Source of the DNA: an uncultured Eubacteriales bacterium | GTDB lineage: Bacteria > Bacillota > Clostridia > Oscillospirales > Oscillospiraceae | DNA: 64,000 nucleotides | Direction: 5' to 3' | Assembly (NCBI GenBank): GCA_900546515.1 | Contig: URDG01000006.1 | Coordinates: 1-64,000, forward strand | Part shown: piece by piece, positions 1 to 7,323 of the stretch | How the letters are laid out: every line of letters starts with the position of its first letter | How positions within the stretch are numbered: the first letter of the stretch is position 1 | Position numbers and translations under genes: made by a program | Notes under the pieces: model-generated | Told to the model about the DNA's origin: nothing | Databases searched by the model: none | What the model saw: only the letters and a program-made list of their open reading frames with translations

Positions 1-59
1 TCAAAAAAGTTCAGATTTTCAAGCAGACTGGCAAAAATGATTTTTTGACAGTCTGATGA

Positions 60-90
60 TCAAAACCACCGGTTTGACCGGTGGTTTTGA
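60..90 (-). terminator. Hairpin terminator of the MetE-like gene
   Basis: A perfect 14-bp inverted repeat with a 3-nt loop lies 22 bases beyond the stop codon of the minus-strand methyltransferase gene. The arms begin and end in A/T runs (TCAAAACC..GGTTTTGA), so it could stop transcription in either direction. Bases 1-59 upstream hold nothing else that I recognise. Confidence 0.7.
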
Positions 91-111
91 TTATTGCAGA
101 TGTTCTGTTGT

Positions 112-1233
112 TTATTTGCCCCATACCTCTTCGGCGATTTCTTTCACCAGCCTGAGCTTTGCCCACTGCTCCTCTTCGGTCAGTTTGTTTCCGATCTCGC
201 ATGAAGCAAAGCCGCACTGCGGGCTCAGGCACAGCCGCTCCAGCGGAAGATACTTCTCCGCCTCGTGGATCCTCGCAATAACGGCGGCCTTGTTCTCCAG
301 TCTGGGGGACTTTGTCGTGACAAGTCCCAGAACCACCTTCTTGCTGCCGGACACCTTTGCAAGCGGCTCAAAGCCGCCGGAGCGCTCATCGTCGAATTCG
401 AGATAAAATGCGTCAACATTCTCCCTTGCAAACAGATACTCGGACACATCGTTATAAGCGCCGCTGTTGGCATAGGTAGAGTGGAAATTGCCGCGGCAGA
501 CATGGGTGTTGATAACCATATCCTCAGGCTTGCCCTCGATCACAAGGTTGTTGATCGTCAGATATGTCTCCTTGACCCTGTCAAGTCCGCTGCCCTCTGT
601 GCCGTAGAACAGAGACACGCGCGGGTCAACGAGCATTCCCCACGTGCAGTCGTCCAGCTGGAGATTGCGGCAGCCGGCATCATAAAGCTGCTTTATAACT
701 TCCTTGTATGCGGCCACGAGATCCGCGATCAGTTCTGCGTCCGCGGCATAATAGTTCCGTGTATTCTCCACGGCAAAGGGCATCGTCAGCTGAGCAAGAA
801 ACTGCGCAGGCGCGGGTATCGTCTGCTTGGCGACGGTGTTATCGTCCTCAAGAGCCTTCACAAAGCGGAAGTGGGAGACAAAAGGATGCTCCGACCGAAG
901 AGATATCTTACCCGTCAGATATGTGTCGTCGATCATCGCCTGCTCGCCATGGAACGGGAGACCCGTTTCGGTCGGCTTGTGGCCGACGCCGTCAAATCCC
1001 CACATGAAGTCCAGATGCCATGTGGCGCGGCGGAACTCGCCGTCGGTGATGACATGATAGCCGAGCTCTTTCTGTTTGGCTACAAGCGCGCGGATGCAGT
1101 CGTCCTCAATCTGTGTCAGTTCAGCTTTGCCGATTTTCCCCGCCTCATAAGCGAGTCTTGCCTCTTTCAGTGCTGCGGGACGCAGGAAGCTGCCCACATA
1201 ATCATAGTGAAACGGTGTCGATATTCTGCTCAT
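112..1233 (-). CDS. Cobalamin-independent methionine synthase-like methyltransferase (YxjG/YxjH type)
   Basis: The 373-residue protein matches the short relatives of the MetE C-terminal barrel. It should transfer a methyl group to a thiol such as homocysteine, using a zinc site in the cytoplasm. The sequence shows YVGSFLRP near residue 12, the motif HVITDGEFRR near residue 60, a zinc-type INTHVCRGNFH motif near residue 240 and a distal cysteine in LCLSPQCGFAS near residue 340. It lacks the N-terminal half of full-length MetE, as is usual for this subfamily, so the methyl donor is not fixed by sequence. The ATG follows a strong AGGAGG box. The gene stands alone, with a hairpin in its 5' leader at 1263-1282 and a terminator downstream. 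The family call is secure; the substrate is inferred. Confidence 0.88.
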   Translation of the reverse strand: MSRISTPFHYDYVGSFLRPAALKEARLAYEAGKIGKAELTQIEDDCIRALVAKQKELGYHVITDGEFRRATWHLDFMWGFDGVGHKPTETGLPFHGEQAMIDDTYLTGKISLRSEHPFVSHFRFVKALEDDNTVAKQTIPAPAQFLAQLTMPFAVENTRNYYAADAELIADLVAAYKEVIKQLYDAGCRNLQLDDCTWGMLVDPRVSLFYGTEGSGLDRVKETYLTINNLVIEGKPEDMVINTHVCRGNFHSTYANSGAYNDVSEYLFARENVDAFYLEFDDERSGGFEPLAKVSGSKKVVLGLVTTKSPRLENKAAVIARIHEAEKYLPLERLCLSPQCGFASCEIGNKLTEEEQWAKLRLVKEIAEEVWGK

Positions 1234-1262
1234 AGTCTTTTCCTCCTGATGCTTGAGTTCGG

Positions 1263-1282
1263 GTGCCCGATGTTACGGGCAC
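1263..1282 (-). promoter_or_regulatory. 5'-leader hairpin before the MetE-like gene
   Basis: A perfect 7-bp stem GTGCCCG/CGGGCAC with a 6-nt loop lies about 30 bases before the start codon and downstream of the predicted promoter. There is no U-tract, so it is not a terminator. I could not match the leader to any SAM or SAH riboswitch core, and its role is unknown. Confidence 0.35.
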
Positions 1283-1310
1283 TTCTCTTTTTCAGAGACC
1301 GTTCCGGAAG

Positions 1311-1339
1311 ATTATAATCCTACTGAATCAATATATAAA
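1311..1339 (-). promoter_or_regulatory. Candidate sigma-A promoter of the MetE-like gene
   Basis: On the minus strand TTTATA and TATAAT are separated by 17 bases, giving a leader of about 70 nt. The -10 is consensus and the -35 is weak. Confidence 0.5.
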
Positions 1340-1428
1340 GCATGAGTTTTGTGTGGGAGACTCGGGCCTGCGTTATCATCGGCGGTGCAGAAATAATTAT
1401 CCCGGCGTTTTATACTTTTTATAAACCC

Positions 1429-1800
1429 TTACCCGTGATAATCACCGGTAGCAGAATCCACCGCGACATAGGGAACGACGCTGCCGTTTATCACGACATA
1501 GACCTGGTATACGCCGTTGCCCAGATCCTCGTAATGGTCCGGCGTCACGCCGTAATTTTCGAACAGGCTTTTCTCAAACTCTATCTTCCATGGCTCACGG
1601 GTATCGGCAGCGCTTTCCTCAGCCGGAATATCCGCATCGGCCTCCGGCGTGACAGCGGGCGTCGATACGGCAGGCGCCGCCGGCTGCGCGGAAGAAACGG
1701 GCTGGTCAGGCAAGTCCAGCGTATGTGTTTTTCCGCAGGCCGTAAGAGAGGTGACAAGCAGTGCCGCAAGCATGGCGGCGGTAAAAGAATTGATTTTCAT
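1429..1800 (-). CDS. Small putative lipoprotein
   Basis: This 123-residue protein starts at MKINSFTAA, preceded by AAAGGA. An upstream in-frame ATG at 1845 lacks a ribosome binding site. It has a lipoprotein signal peptide with the lipobox LTAC near residues 18-21, then a Pro/Ala/Glu-rich linker to about residue 70. A short globular end of about 50 residues reads like a PepSY- or BsuPI-like fold, but I cannot name it. It should be anchored on the outer face of the membrane. No neighbour suggests a function; the zinc-ribbon gene upstream has the same orientation. Confidence 0.7.
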   Translation of the reverse strand: MKINSFTAAMLAALLVTSLTACGKTHTLDLPDQPVSSAQPAAPAVSTPAVTPEADADIPAEESAADTREPWKIEFEKSLFENYGVTPDHYEDLGNGVYQVYVVINGSVVPYVAVDSATGDYHG

Positions 1801-1885
1801 TTCGTTATTTCCTTTCATTTTGGCAAAAGACGCAGAGCGGCACAAATATCCGGCTCTGCGTCTTCGCGTCTGTCCTTGGCTTCGG

Positions 1886-2311
1886 TTACTTCATACTCCC
1901 GCTGCCGCCCATCAGCAAGGTCATTTCCTCAATGCGCTCCAGAGGAAACGGCGGCTCACTCAACGGCCGCATGGCGATCGACATGAGCTTCATTGGGTTG
2001 TCGTCGGCTGCCACACGGTTTGAGCTGAGTGCACCGCAGCGTTTGCAGCGGTGAATGATGGCCCACTCGCCGCCGCGGCGCACCCAGACGGCTATCGGCT
2101 CCATTATGCCGCCGCAATCGGATTCTCTGTCTCCCGGCTCAATGTCCAGGTGAAGACTGCTGAGACAGTTGGGACAGTGATTGCGGTGACTGCTGCCGGC
2201 ATTTTCCGGCGTACAGAGCCTGCCGCAGACTTTGCAGGTAAACGTATCGCTGCTGGCGTGAGTTTTATAGTAACCCTTTTCAAATGTTTTGCGTTTGTTC
2301 TCGCGGTTCAT
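1886..2311 (-). CDS. RNHCP-domain zinc-ribbon protein
   Basis: The 141-residue protein carries three CxxC-type knuckles: CKVC near residue 26, CPNC within the family signature RNHCPNCL near residue 43, and CKRCG near residue 90. The signature followed by SLHLD defines the RNHCP domain, a small zinc-ribbon family widespread in Firmicutes with no established biochemical role. The start has a good AGGAGG box. The gene is followed by the lipoprotein gene on the same strand after a gap of about 85 bases. Function is not inferred beyond probable zinc binding. Confidence 0.8.
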   Translation of the reverse strand: MNRENKRKTFEKGYYKTHASSDTFTCKVCGRLCTPENAGSSHRNHCPNCLSSLHLDIEPGDRESDCGGIMEPIAVWVRRGGEWAIIHRCKRCGALSSNRVAADDNPMKLMSIAMRPLSEPPFPLERIEEMTLLMGGSGSMK

Positions 2312-2456
2312 GTTATATCCTCCTGAAGATGTACAGCTTGATCTGGTTTCTTCGGGAGGAGCGGCGTGTGAATATACTGCCGGACCTCCCGGTCAGGCCA
2401 CACGCTCCGGTGATAAAGCGGTAAGTTTCAAAAAATCCTCCTAAAATAAAAATATT

Positions 2457-3134
2457 TTAAGGCTTCCCCTCTGCCCCATTGCAATGAAGCTCATAATGAT
2501 CGCTCCCAGCGGTGTCCGCGTCCATACGGAACAGATGTATCCCCAGCGCCATGTTGAAGCCCGTCGCGGCGAAAACGCTGAAGCGCTCGGCAACGCCAAA
2601 GTACTGAGACGGTACTGTGTTTACCCCCAGCGCCCCGGCCAGCATCATTCCGAGTGCGATCGCGGCGCATATTCCGTAAGAGCGGCAGCTTTTGTTTTTT
2701 GCTCCGGCGGCAATGACGGTTATCAGCGACACGATTGAAAGGAGTACCACAGCGGCGGTGACTGCCATGTGCATGACATCCTGAACTGTCCCGGCATAGC
2801 CGCTGCTGCTGAGCGGGAACATCCGGTAGCCTATCGCGGAGACCCATTCCATCACGGCAAAGAGATATATGCCTGTGCGCAGCAGTCTTGTCTTTCGCCC
2901 CTGTATCCCGACACACACGATAGTTGCGCACAGAACCTCACAGGTGTTGTAAAATGAACTCAGCTGATTCCACAGCGTCAGAGAAGGCGCGTTCGCCGCG
3001 CTCAGGTCGCTGACAGCCTGCGCCATCCAGTTATAGCCCGGATAGGCCAGCGGGGAGAATACGACCGCCGCCGTATAGGAAACAAAACTGACAACGCCGA
3101 GCAGCCCCAGCTTTTGAATTAATGACCTTTTCAT
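2457..3134 (-). CDS. DUF998 family membrane protein
   Basis: The 225-residue protein has about six hydrophobic segments. The N-terminal part, with YPGYNWMAQAVSDLSA near residues 32-47, is the hallmark of DUF998 proteins, which are polytopic membrane proteins of unknown role. The gene follows a TetR regulator and a small KTR gene on the same strand, but a strong terminator at 3147-3197 sits just before it. Its ribosome binding site (AGGAG) lies only a few bases past the terminator U-tract, so any expression would need read-through or RNA processing. Function is unknown; it could be a TetR target. Confidence 0.82.
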   Translation of the reverse strand: MKRSLIQKLGLLGVVSFVSYTAAVVFSPLAYPGYNWMAQAVSDLSAANAPSLTLWNQLSSFYNTCEVLCATIVCVGIQGRKTRLLRTGIYLFAVMEWVSAIGYRMFPLSSSGYAGTVQDVMHMAVTAAVVLLSIVSLITVIAAGAKNKSCRSYGICAAIALGMMLAGALGVNTVPSQYFGVAERFSVFAATGFNMALGIHLFRMDADTAGSDHYELHCNGAEGKP

Positions 3135-3146
3135 TGATTTTCTCCT

Positions 3147-3197
3147 GAAAAAAAGACGCAGTACAAGACCACTGCAAGCGTGGTCAGCACTGCGTCT
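3147..3197 (-). terminator. Strong intrinsic terminator after the KTR gene
   Basis: On the minus strand a two-part stem (AGACGCAGT pairing with ACTGCGTCT, and an inner GACCAC/GTGGTC) is followed by seven T residues. It overlaps the stop codon of the small KTR gene and the start region of the DUF998 gene, and could act as an attenuator between them. Confidence 0.85.
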
Positions 3198-3375
3198 AAG
3201 CGTCCGGCTGATCTGTTTTTTCTATTTGAAAGCTCTGCACGTTTATCATGCTCTCCTGCCTGCACTTCGGGCAGAACATGGGGAAATCCCTCAGCACGGT
3301 TCTTTGTAATATCCTGAGCCGCGTTTTTGCGCCGCAAACAGGGCACAAAACCCACCTTTCATCCGCCGTGCTCAT
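3196..3375 (-). CDS. Small cysteine-rich KTR protein
   Basis: A 59-residue reading frame starts at ATG 3375, seven bases after an AGGGAG box, and overlaps the end of the tetR gene by 17 bases, so it is probably translationally coupled. The protein shows LCPVCGAKTRLRI and FPMFCPKCRQESMINV, two CxxC knuckles around a KTR motif. That is the signature of the cysteine-rich KTR family, small zinc-binding proteins commonly found next to resistance and regulator genes in Clostridia. Its role is unknown. It is shorter than usual ORF cut-offs and easily missed; a longer frame on the same DNA (3131-3355) is a shadow. Confidence 0.85.
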   Translation of the reverse strand: MSTADERWVLCPVCGAKTRLRILQRTVLRDFPMFCPKCRQESMINVQSFQIEKTDQPDA

Positions 3376-4018
3376 TGCTGTCGCTCCCTTGGGCGGGGTC
3401 TCTGTGAACCATGCGAAAAAAGAGACTTACGTGCATACGGAGCCGCTCCCGACACTCGGCTTCCCGCTCCGGCTGCCGGTCGCACAGTCCGATAAGCGTC
3501 AGGACCGGGGCCACGTACATCATTGCAAGCACATCGGGGTCCTCGGCGCATATCTCACCCGCCGCGATCAGCGCCCGGAAGATACCGGCGTGATAAGCTG
3601 TCACGCGGTCTACATACCGTCTGGAGTACAGCGCCGCCAGCTCTGGGGAGCGGAATTGCTCAATGGTCATCATGCGGCGAAAGCGGCTGATCTGCTCGTT
3701 GTGCAGCGAGTACTCGAATATCTGCCGCACTTTGTCAAAAAGCGCGGCCTCCGTGATCTCCGTAAAAACCGGGATATCCTGTGCAGAATCCTGTACGTGA
3801 ATGTTGATCTTCCCGGTATCTGACTCATACCGTGCCGCCGTGGATTCAACAATTGCGTCAAAAATCGCCCGCTTACCGGAAAAGTGATTATAAAGCGAAG
3901 GCGCCTTGATACCTACTGCTTTGGCTATCTCGCCGACGCTGACCGAATCGTAGCCCTGCGAGGAAAACAGCTCCAGCGCTTTGTCAAGAATTCTCTGCTT
4001 TGTATCTTCCTGCTTCAT
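3359..4018 (-). CDS. TetR family transcriptional regulator
   Basis: The 219-residue protein has a canonical TetR N-terminal domain (residues 5-60): KQRILDKALELF, a helix-turn-helix VGEIAKAVGIKAPSLYNHF and the trailing helix SGKRAIFDAIV. The C-terminal part is the variable ligand domain, and the inducer cannot be deduced. The start is ATG with a weak GGTGA box. Its own promoter carries a perfect palindrome just after the -10 box, so it is probably autorepressed. The KTR gene overlaps its stop codon, making the two a unit, with the DUF998 gene possibly in the same regulon. Confidence 0.9.
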   Translation of the reverse strand: MKQEDTKQRILDKALELFSSQGYDSVSVGEIAKAVGIKAPSLYNHFSGKRAIFDAIVESTAARYESDTGKINIHVQDSAQDIPVFTEITEAALFDKVRQIFEYSLHNEQISRFRRMMTIEQFRSPELAALYSRRYVDRVTAYHAGIFRALIAAGEICAEDPDVLAMMYVAPVLTLIGLCDRQPEREAECRERLRMHVSLFFRMVHRDPAQGSDSNEHGG

Positions 4019-4037
4019 TGCGTCACCAGCCAGCTAA

Positions 4038-4051
4038 CTAACGATCGTTAG
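4038..4051. promoter_or_regulatory. Probable TetR operator
   Basis: The perfect 14-bp palindrome CTAACGATCGTTAG lies four bases downstream of the -10 box of the tetR promoter, covering the predicted transcription start. Its size and position are typical for an autoregulatory TetR-family operator. Confidence 0.75.
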
Positions 4052-4055
4052 CGGC

Positions 4056-4084
4056 ATTATAATCGGTTTATTCCAAAAAGTCAA
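4056..4084 (-). promoter_or_regulatory. tetR promoter
   Basis: On the minus strand TTGACT and TATAAT are separated by 17 bases, close to the sigma-A consensus. The operator palindrome directly follows it. Confidence 0.85.
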
Positions 4085-4164
4085 GGGTCAGATCTGATTT
4101 GTTTTTTGAAGTGTCATGCGGATATACGGCCGCTTTGTCCATCCGCTTCCCCAATCCGGAACAG

Positions 4165-4199
4165 AAAAAGCACCGGAAGCATAAAGCCCCGGTGCTTTT
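4165..4199 (-). terminator. Terminator of rplM-rpsI
   Basis: The stem AAAAAGCACCGG/CCGGTGCTTTT, with U-runs at its base, lies 26 bases past the rpsI stop codon. Confidence 0.85.
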
Positions 4200-4224
4200 G
4201 TGTTGTCTGAAATACGGGTATGGA

Positions 4225-4635
4225 TCAGCGCTTGCTGAACTGCGGTGCGCGACGAGCGGCTTTGAGGCCGTACTTTTTACGCTCTTTCATTCTCGGGTCG
4301 CGGGTCAGGAAGCCTGCGGCCTTGAGGGAAGTGCGGTAGCTCTCATCGACGGAGAGAAGTGCGCGGGCGATACCGTGACGGATAGCGCCGGCCTGACCGG
4401 AAACGCCGCCGCCGGTAACGGTAGCTTCGATGTCGACCTTGCCGACAGTGCCGGTGGTGACCAGAGGCTGACGCACGATCAGCTTGAGGGTGTCAAGACC
4501 GAAGTAATCGTCTATATCACGACCGTTGATGGTGATAACACCGCTGCCGTTGGGAATGAGGTGAACGCGTGCGACGGAGGACTTTCTGCGTCCGGTGCCG
4601 TACATATAGGGCTTCTTGCACTTATAGGTTGCCAT
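4225..4635 (-). CDS. rpsI: 30S ribosomal protein S9 (uS9)
   Basis: The 136-residue protein has the S9 signature GGGVSGQAGAIRHGIARAL near residues 74-92 and the conserved C-terminal tail ending in SKR, whose last residues contact tRNA in the ribosomal P site. The N-terminus TGRRKSSVARVHL is also typical. It lies 16 bases downstream of rplM on the same strand, the standard L13-S9 pair, and has a GGAGG box. It should be expressed from the rplM promoter. Confidence 0.98.
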   Translation of the reverse strand: MATYKCKKPYMYGTGRRKSSVARVHLIPNGSGVITINGRDIDDYFGLDTLKLIVRQPLVTTGTVGKVDIEATVTGGGVSGQAGAIRHGIARALLSVDESYRTSLKAAGFLTRDPRMKERKKYGLKAARRAPQFSKR

Positions 4636-4651
4636 ATTCTCTTACCTCCTC

Positions 4652-5080
4652 TTAGCGATCCCAAACTTCGGGCTTCTGAGCTTCGTGGTCGTGCTCGGCA
4701 CCGGCGAAGATGCGCAGGCGCTTGAGCTGCCAATCAGCGATGGTGTTCTTCTGGAGCATGCCGCGGACAGCCAAACGCATTGCCAGCTCGGGCTTCTTCT
4801 CCATAAGAGTCTTGTACTGGGTCTCCTTCAGACCGCCGGGATAACCGGAGTGAGTACGGTAGTACTTCTGCTCCAGCTTCTTGCCGGTCAGAACAGCGTC
4901 CTTGGCGTTGATGATGATGACGTAATCGCCGCAGTCAACGTGGGGAGTATAGTCGGTCTTGAGCTTGCCGCGGAGCAGGTCAGCGGCGAGAGCAGCGGTC
5001 TTGCCCATGGGCTTGCCGGCTGCATCAAGGATGTACCACTTACGGGTAACGGATTCCTTGGTTGCCATAGTAGTAGACAT
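4652..5080 (-). CDS. rplM: 50S ribosomal protein L13 (uL13)
   Basis: The 142-residue protein shows the L13 hallmarks: RKWYILDAAGKPMGKTA, the domain GDYVIIINAKDAVLTGKK near residues 51-68, the motif YRTHSGYPGGLK and the ending with MLQKN near residue 109. It is an early-assembly 50S protein. The start is the first ATG, after GGAGGCACAG. A strong promoter and a short structured leader lie upstream. Confidence 0.98.
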   Translation of the reverse strand: MSTTMATKESVTRKWYILDAAGKPMGKTAALAADLLRGKLKTDYTPHVDCGDYVIIINAKDAVLTGKKLEQKYYRTHSGYPGGLKETQYKTLMEKKPELAMRLAVRGMLQKNTIADWQLKRLRIFAGAEHDHEAQKPEVWDR

Positions 5081-5122
5081 ATCTGTGCCTCCATATAGAA
5101 TAAATGTTTTGACATTTCAGGG

Positions 5123-5152
5123 GCGCGAAAGTACAATATTCACTAAACGCGC
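5123..5152 (-). promoter_or_regulatory. Hairpin at the start of the rplM leader
   Basis: A GCGCG/CGCGC stem with a 20-nt AU-rich loop begins at about the predicted +1 of the rplM transcript. L13 leaders that bind L13 are known in Firmicutes. This could be such an element, but the pairing is short and I cannot align it to the family. Confidence 0.3.
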
Positions 5153-5158
5153 TTTATC

Positions 5159-5187
5159 TTTATATCACAAGCGTTTTGCCATGTCAA
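5159..5187 (-). promoter_or_regulatory. rplM-rpsI promoter
   Basis: On the minus strand TTGACA and TATAAA are separated by 17 bases, about 72 bases from the rplM start codon. Confidence 0.85.
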
Positions 5188-5210
5188 CACTTATTTTAAT
5201 TCTGATTTTC

Positions 5211-5250
5211 AAATCTCTTAAAATCTCTTGAAATCTCTCAAAATCTCGCT
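5211..5250. repeat. Four tandem 10-bp repeats
   Basis: Four head-to-tail copies of AAATCTC followed by three variable bases (tta, ttg, tca, gct) lie between the rplM promoter and the ttcA ribosome binding site. The 10-bp period is close to one helical turn. No function is known. Confidence 0.75.
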
Positions 5251-5289
5251 GATGCTCAAAACGGATTTTTAATTTTCCAAGGAGGAAAA

Positions 5290-6024
5290 ATGGATATAAA
5301 GCTGCTTAACGATTTTACCGGCACCGTGCGGCGCGCGGTGGACGATTATGGCATGATCTCCGGGGGCGACCGGGTCGCCGTAGGCGTTTCCGGCGGGAAG
5401 GACAGCATGCTGCTGCTCGCCTCGCTCCGCCAGCTCCAGACCTATTATCCGCAGCGCTTTGAGCTCGGCGCGATCACTATAGAGCTTGGCTTCGAGGGGA
5501 TGGATTTTACTCCCGTAAAGGAATTCTGCGCGGATAACGGCATACCTTATACCTGCGTTAAAACTGACATAAAGGAGGTCGTGTTCGATGTCCGCAAAGA
5601 GGACAATCCCTGCTCGCTCTGTGCAAAAATGCGCCGCGGGGCGCTCAACAACACTCTCAAAGAGCTCGGCATGAACAAGCTTGCTCTCGGCCATCACTTT
5701 GACGACGCAGTCGAGACATTTATGATGAGTCTGCTGTTCGAGGGGCGTCTGCGCTGTTTCCAGCCTGTCACGTATCTCGACCGTTCCGGGGTCACGCAGA
5801 TAAGACCGCTTATCTATGCAGGGGAGCAGCGCATCACGAATGTTGCACGCGAGCTCGGGCTGCCGATAGTTGAGAATCCATGTCCGCAGGACAAGACCAG
5901 CAAGCGTTATGAGATAAAGCAGCTTCTGAAAACCATGTGCGAAAAGTACCCGGATATGAAATCAAAGGTGTTCGGCGCGATGCAGCGCCTGCCGCTCGAC
6001 GGCTGGGCTCCGTCAGAAAAGTAA
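5290..6024 (+). CDS. ttcA: TtcA-like PP-loop tRNA thiolation ATPase
   Basis: The 244-residue protein belongs to the N-type ATP pyrophosphatases. It shows the PP-loop SGGKDSMLLL near residues 34-43, the pair CSLCAKMRRGAL near residue 108, LALGHHFDDAVETF near residue 130 and a distal CPQDKTSKR near residue 197. In TtcA, the paired cysteines hold a 4Fe-4S cluster and the enzyme makes 2-thiocytidine at tRNA position 32. Firmicute homologues of this size are usually called TtcA-like, and the exact base is not certain. The start has a very strong AAGGAGG box. The gene is alone and ends at a strong terminator. Confidence 0.85.
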   Translation: MDIKLLNDFTGTVRRAVDDYGMISGGDRVAVGVSGGKDSMLLLASLRQLQTYYPQRFELGAITIELGFEGMDFTPVKEFCADNGIPYTCVKTDIKEVVFDVRKEDNPCSLCAKMRRGALNNTLKELGMNKLALGHHFDDAVETFMMSLLFEGRLRCFQPVTYLDRSGVTQIRPLIYAGEQRITNVARELGLPIVENPCPQDKTSKRYEIKQLLKTMCEKYPDMKSKVFGAMQRLPLDGWAPSEK

Positions 6025-6033
6025 AGACCGGCA

Positions 6034-6077
6034 ACCCCCTCGGCGGAGCATGAATGCTCCGCCGAGGGGGTATCTTT
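6034..6077. terminator. Strong terminator between convergent genes
   Basis: A perfect stem of about 17 bp (ACCCCCTCGGCGGAGCAT and its complement) is followed by ATCTTTT. It serves ttcA and possibly the opposing lipoprotein gene. Confidence 0.88.
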
Positions 6078-6086
6078 TACGTGCGC

Positions 6087-7250
6087 TCAGTGCAGCGCAG
6101 AGAGCGGGGTATACTGGAGCTCGATGACTGTGGCGTCATAATTATTGATAATGTCCAGCGCCTCTTTTTCAGATATATTCTGCATGTCGCTCAGGTCATA
6201 GTTATATTGGTGGCCCAGGAACCACGGTGCATCCGGACTCGTCTGCGCATCATATATCACGGCATAGCGGCTCACAAGTGAACCGCCGCTGAGCGAATAG
6301 TAGACATGCCATGAGTTGAATGCGCTGTCGGAAGCCTGATTCTGGATGATACCGCCGGAGCACAGCTGATACACATTGCGCTCCCAGCCCTGAAACACGT
6401 TGACGCACTGCCCGTCATTAATGGTGTACATGTCGAATATCCAGCTCGCCGGGTATGTGGAGCTCTCGAGATAATCCGCAGTACCGGAGGGGCCTATCAA
6501 AAGCTCCTGTGTGCCGTCGCCGTTCACGTCGTACAGACAGTAGCCAAGCGTACCGGGATCGCCGCTCTGATAAAAATATTGGAGATTGTGATTGAGCTCC
6601 TGCGGCAGGCTGGCGTCGTCCAGACGATTCGTGACCGCAGAGTAATATTTTTCAAGTATATCGCTGTATGCACTCAAGTCCGCCGAAGGCTGCGCGGGAG
6701 CCTCGGCGCCGTCAGACGCACGCAGGCCCATCGCGCTCATCAGGCTCTCAACTGCCGGAATGGGACTGTCGCTCCACGGATAGCCGGAGTCGGAGCATCC
6801 GGCAGAGTCCAGCAGCTCCTCCTGCCCCGGCAGCAGAAGCTGCTGATATGCGCTGTCGAGAGAATTTATCTGCATGAGATACTCGTTTTTCTCGGTGTCC
6901 GACATACGGCTCAGGAAGCTGCCGGCCTCGGCGGCGATCTGCTCGTCCGTCATACCGGTAGAGACGCCCCAGCTCATCAGCCTTGCCGCCTGCGCTGTGG
7001 CCTTGAGACTGCTGCCGGCAGAGCCGGCCTGTATCATAGTACCGAAGTCGGTGAGCAGGGAGTCCAGCTCGGCGCGCTGCGCCTCGTAGTCGGAGCTGTC
7101 ATCCGGCTGGGCGCTTGCCTCCGGTTCGGGAGAGGCCGAAGCGGCAGGCTCGCCGGAGGCGGCGGGGCCTGGCTGCGGCTGGGAGGCAGAGCACGCGGCA
7201 AATGAAAATATCATTGCAGACACAAGTATAAATGACAAAAGCTTTTTCAT
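6087..7250 (-). CDS. Lipoprotein with an FG-GAP-like calcium motif
   Basis: The 387-residue protein has a lipoprotein signal peptide (lipobox FAAC, Cys near residue 20) and a Pro/Ser/Glu-rich spacer to about residue 55. A helical region spans about residues 56-200. A beta-rich C-terminal domain contains CLYDVNGDGTQELLIG near residues 238-253, a DxNxDGxxE calcium-binding loop as in FG-GAP or EF-hand-like repeats. Such proteins are common and uncharacterised in gut Clostridia. It is probably exposed on the cell surface. The start has a GAGGTAA box. No operon partner; function unknown. Confidence 0.75.
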   Translation of the reverse strand: MKKLLSFILVSAMIFSFAACSASQPQPGPAASGEPAASASPEPEASAQPDDSSDYEAQRAELDSLLTDFGTMIQAGSAGSSLKATAQAARLMSWGVSTGMTDEQIAAEAGSFLSRMSDTEKNEYLMQINSLDSAYQQLLLPGQEELLDSAGCSDSGYPWSDSPIPAVESLMSAMGLRASDGAEAPAQPSADLSAYSDILEKYYSAVTNRLDDASLPQELNHNLQYFYQSGDPGTLGYCLYDVNGDGTQELLIGPSGTADYLESSTYPASWIFDMYTINDGQCVNVFQGWERNVYQLCSGGIIQNQASDSAFNSWHVYYSLSGGSLVSRYAVIYDAQTSPDAPWFLGHQYNYDLSDMQNISEKEALDIINNYDATVIELQYTPLSALH

Positions 7251-7323
7251 GGTATTACCTCATATGTTCAAAAATCCGGTTCTGGTCTACAGACGGCGGC
7301 CGGGTGAGAAAGTTCCTGCGTTT

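Noticed and set aside
3131..3355. 74-codon minus-strand frame with GTG start
   Set aside because: It overlaps the KTR gene in another frame. The KTR frame has the ribosome binding site and a recognisable family motif; this one has neither.
5081..5152. Autoregulatory L13 leader RNA
   Set aside because: Only one short hairpin is visible and I cannot match the family consensus, so it is listed as a low-confidence hairpin only.
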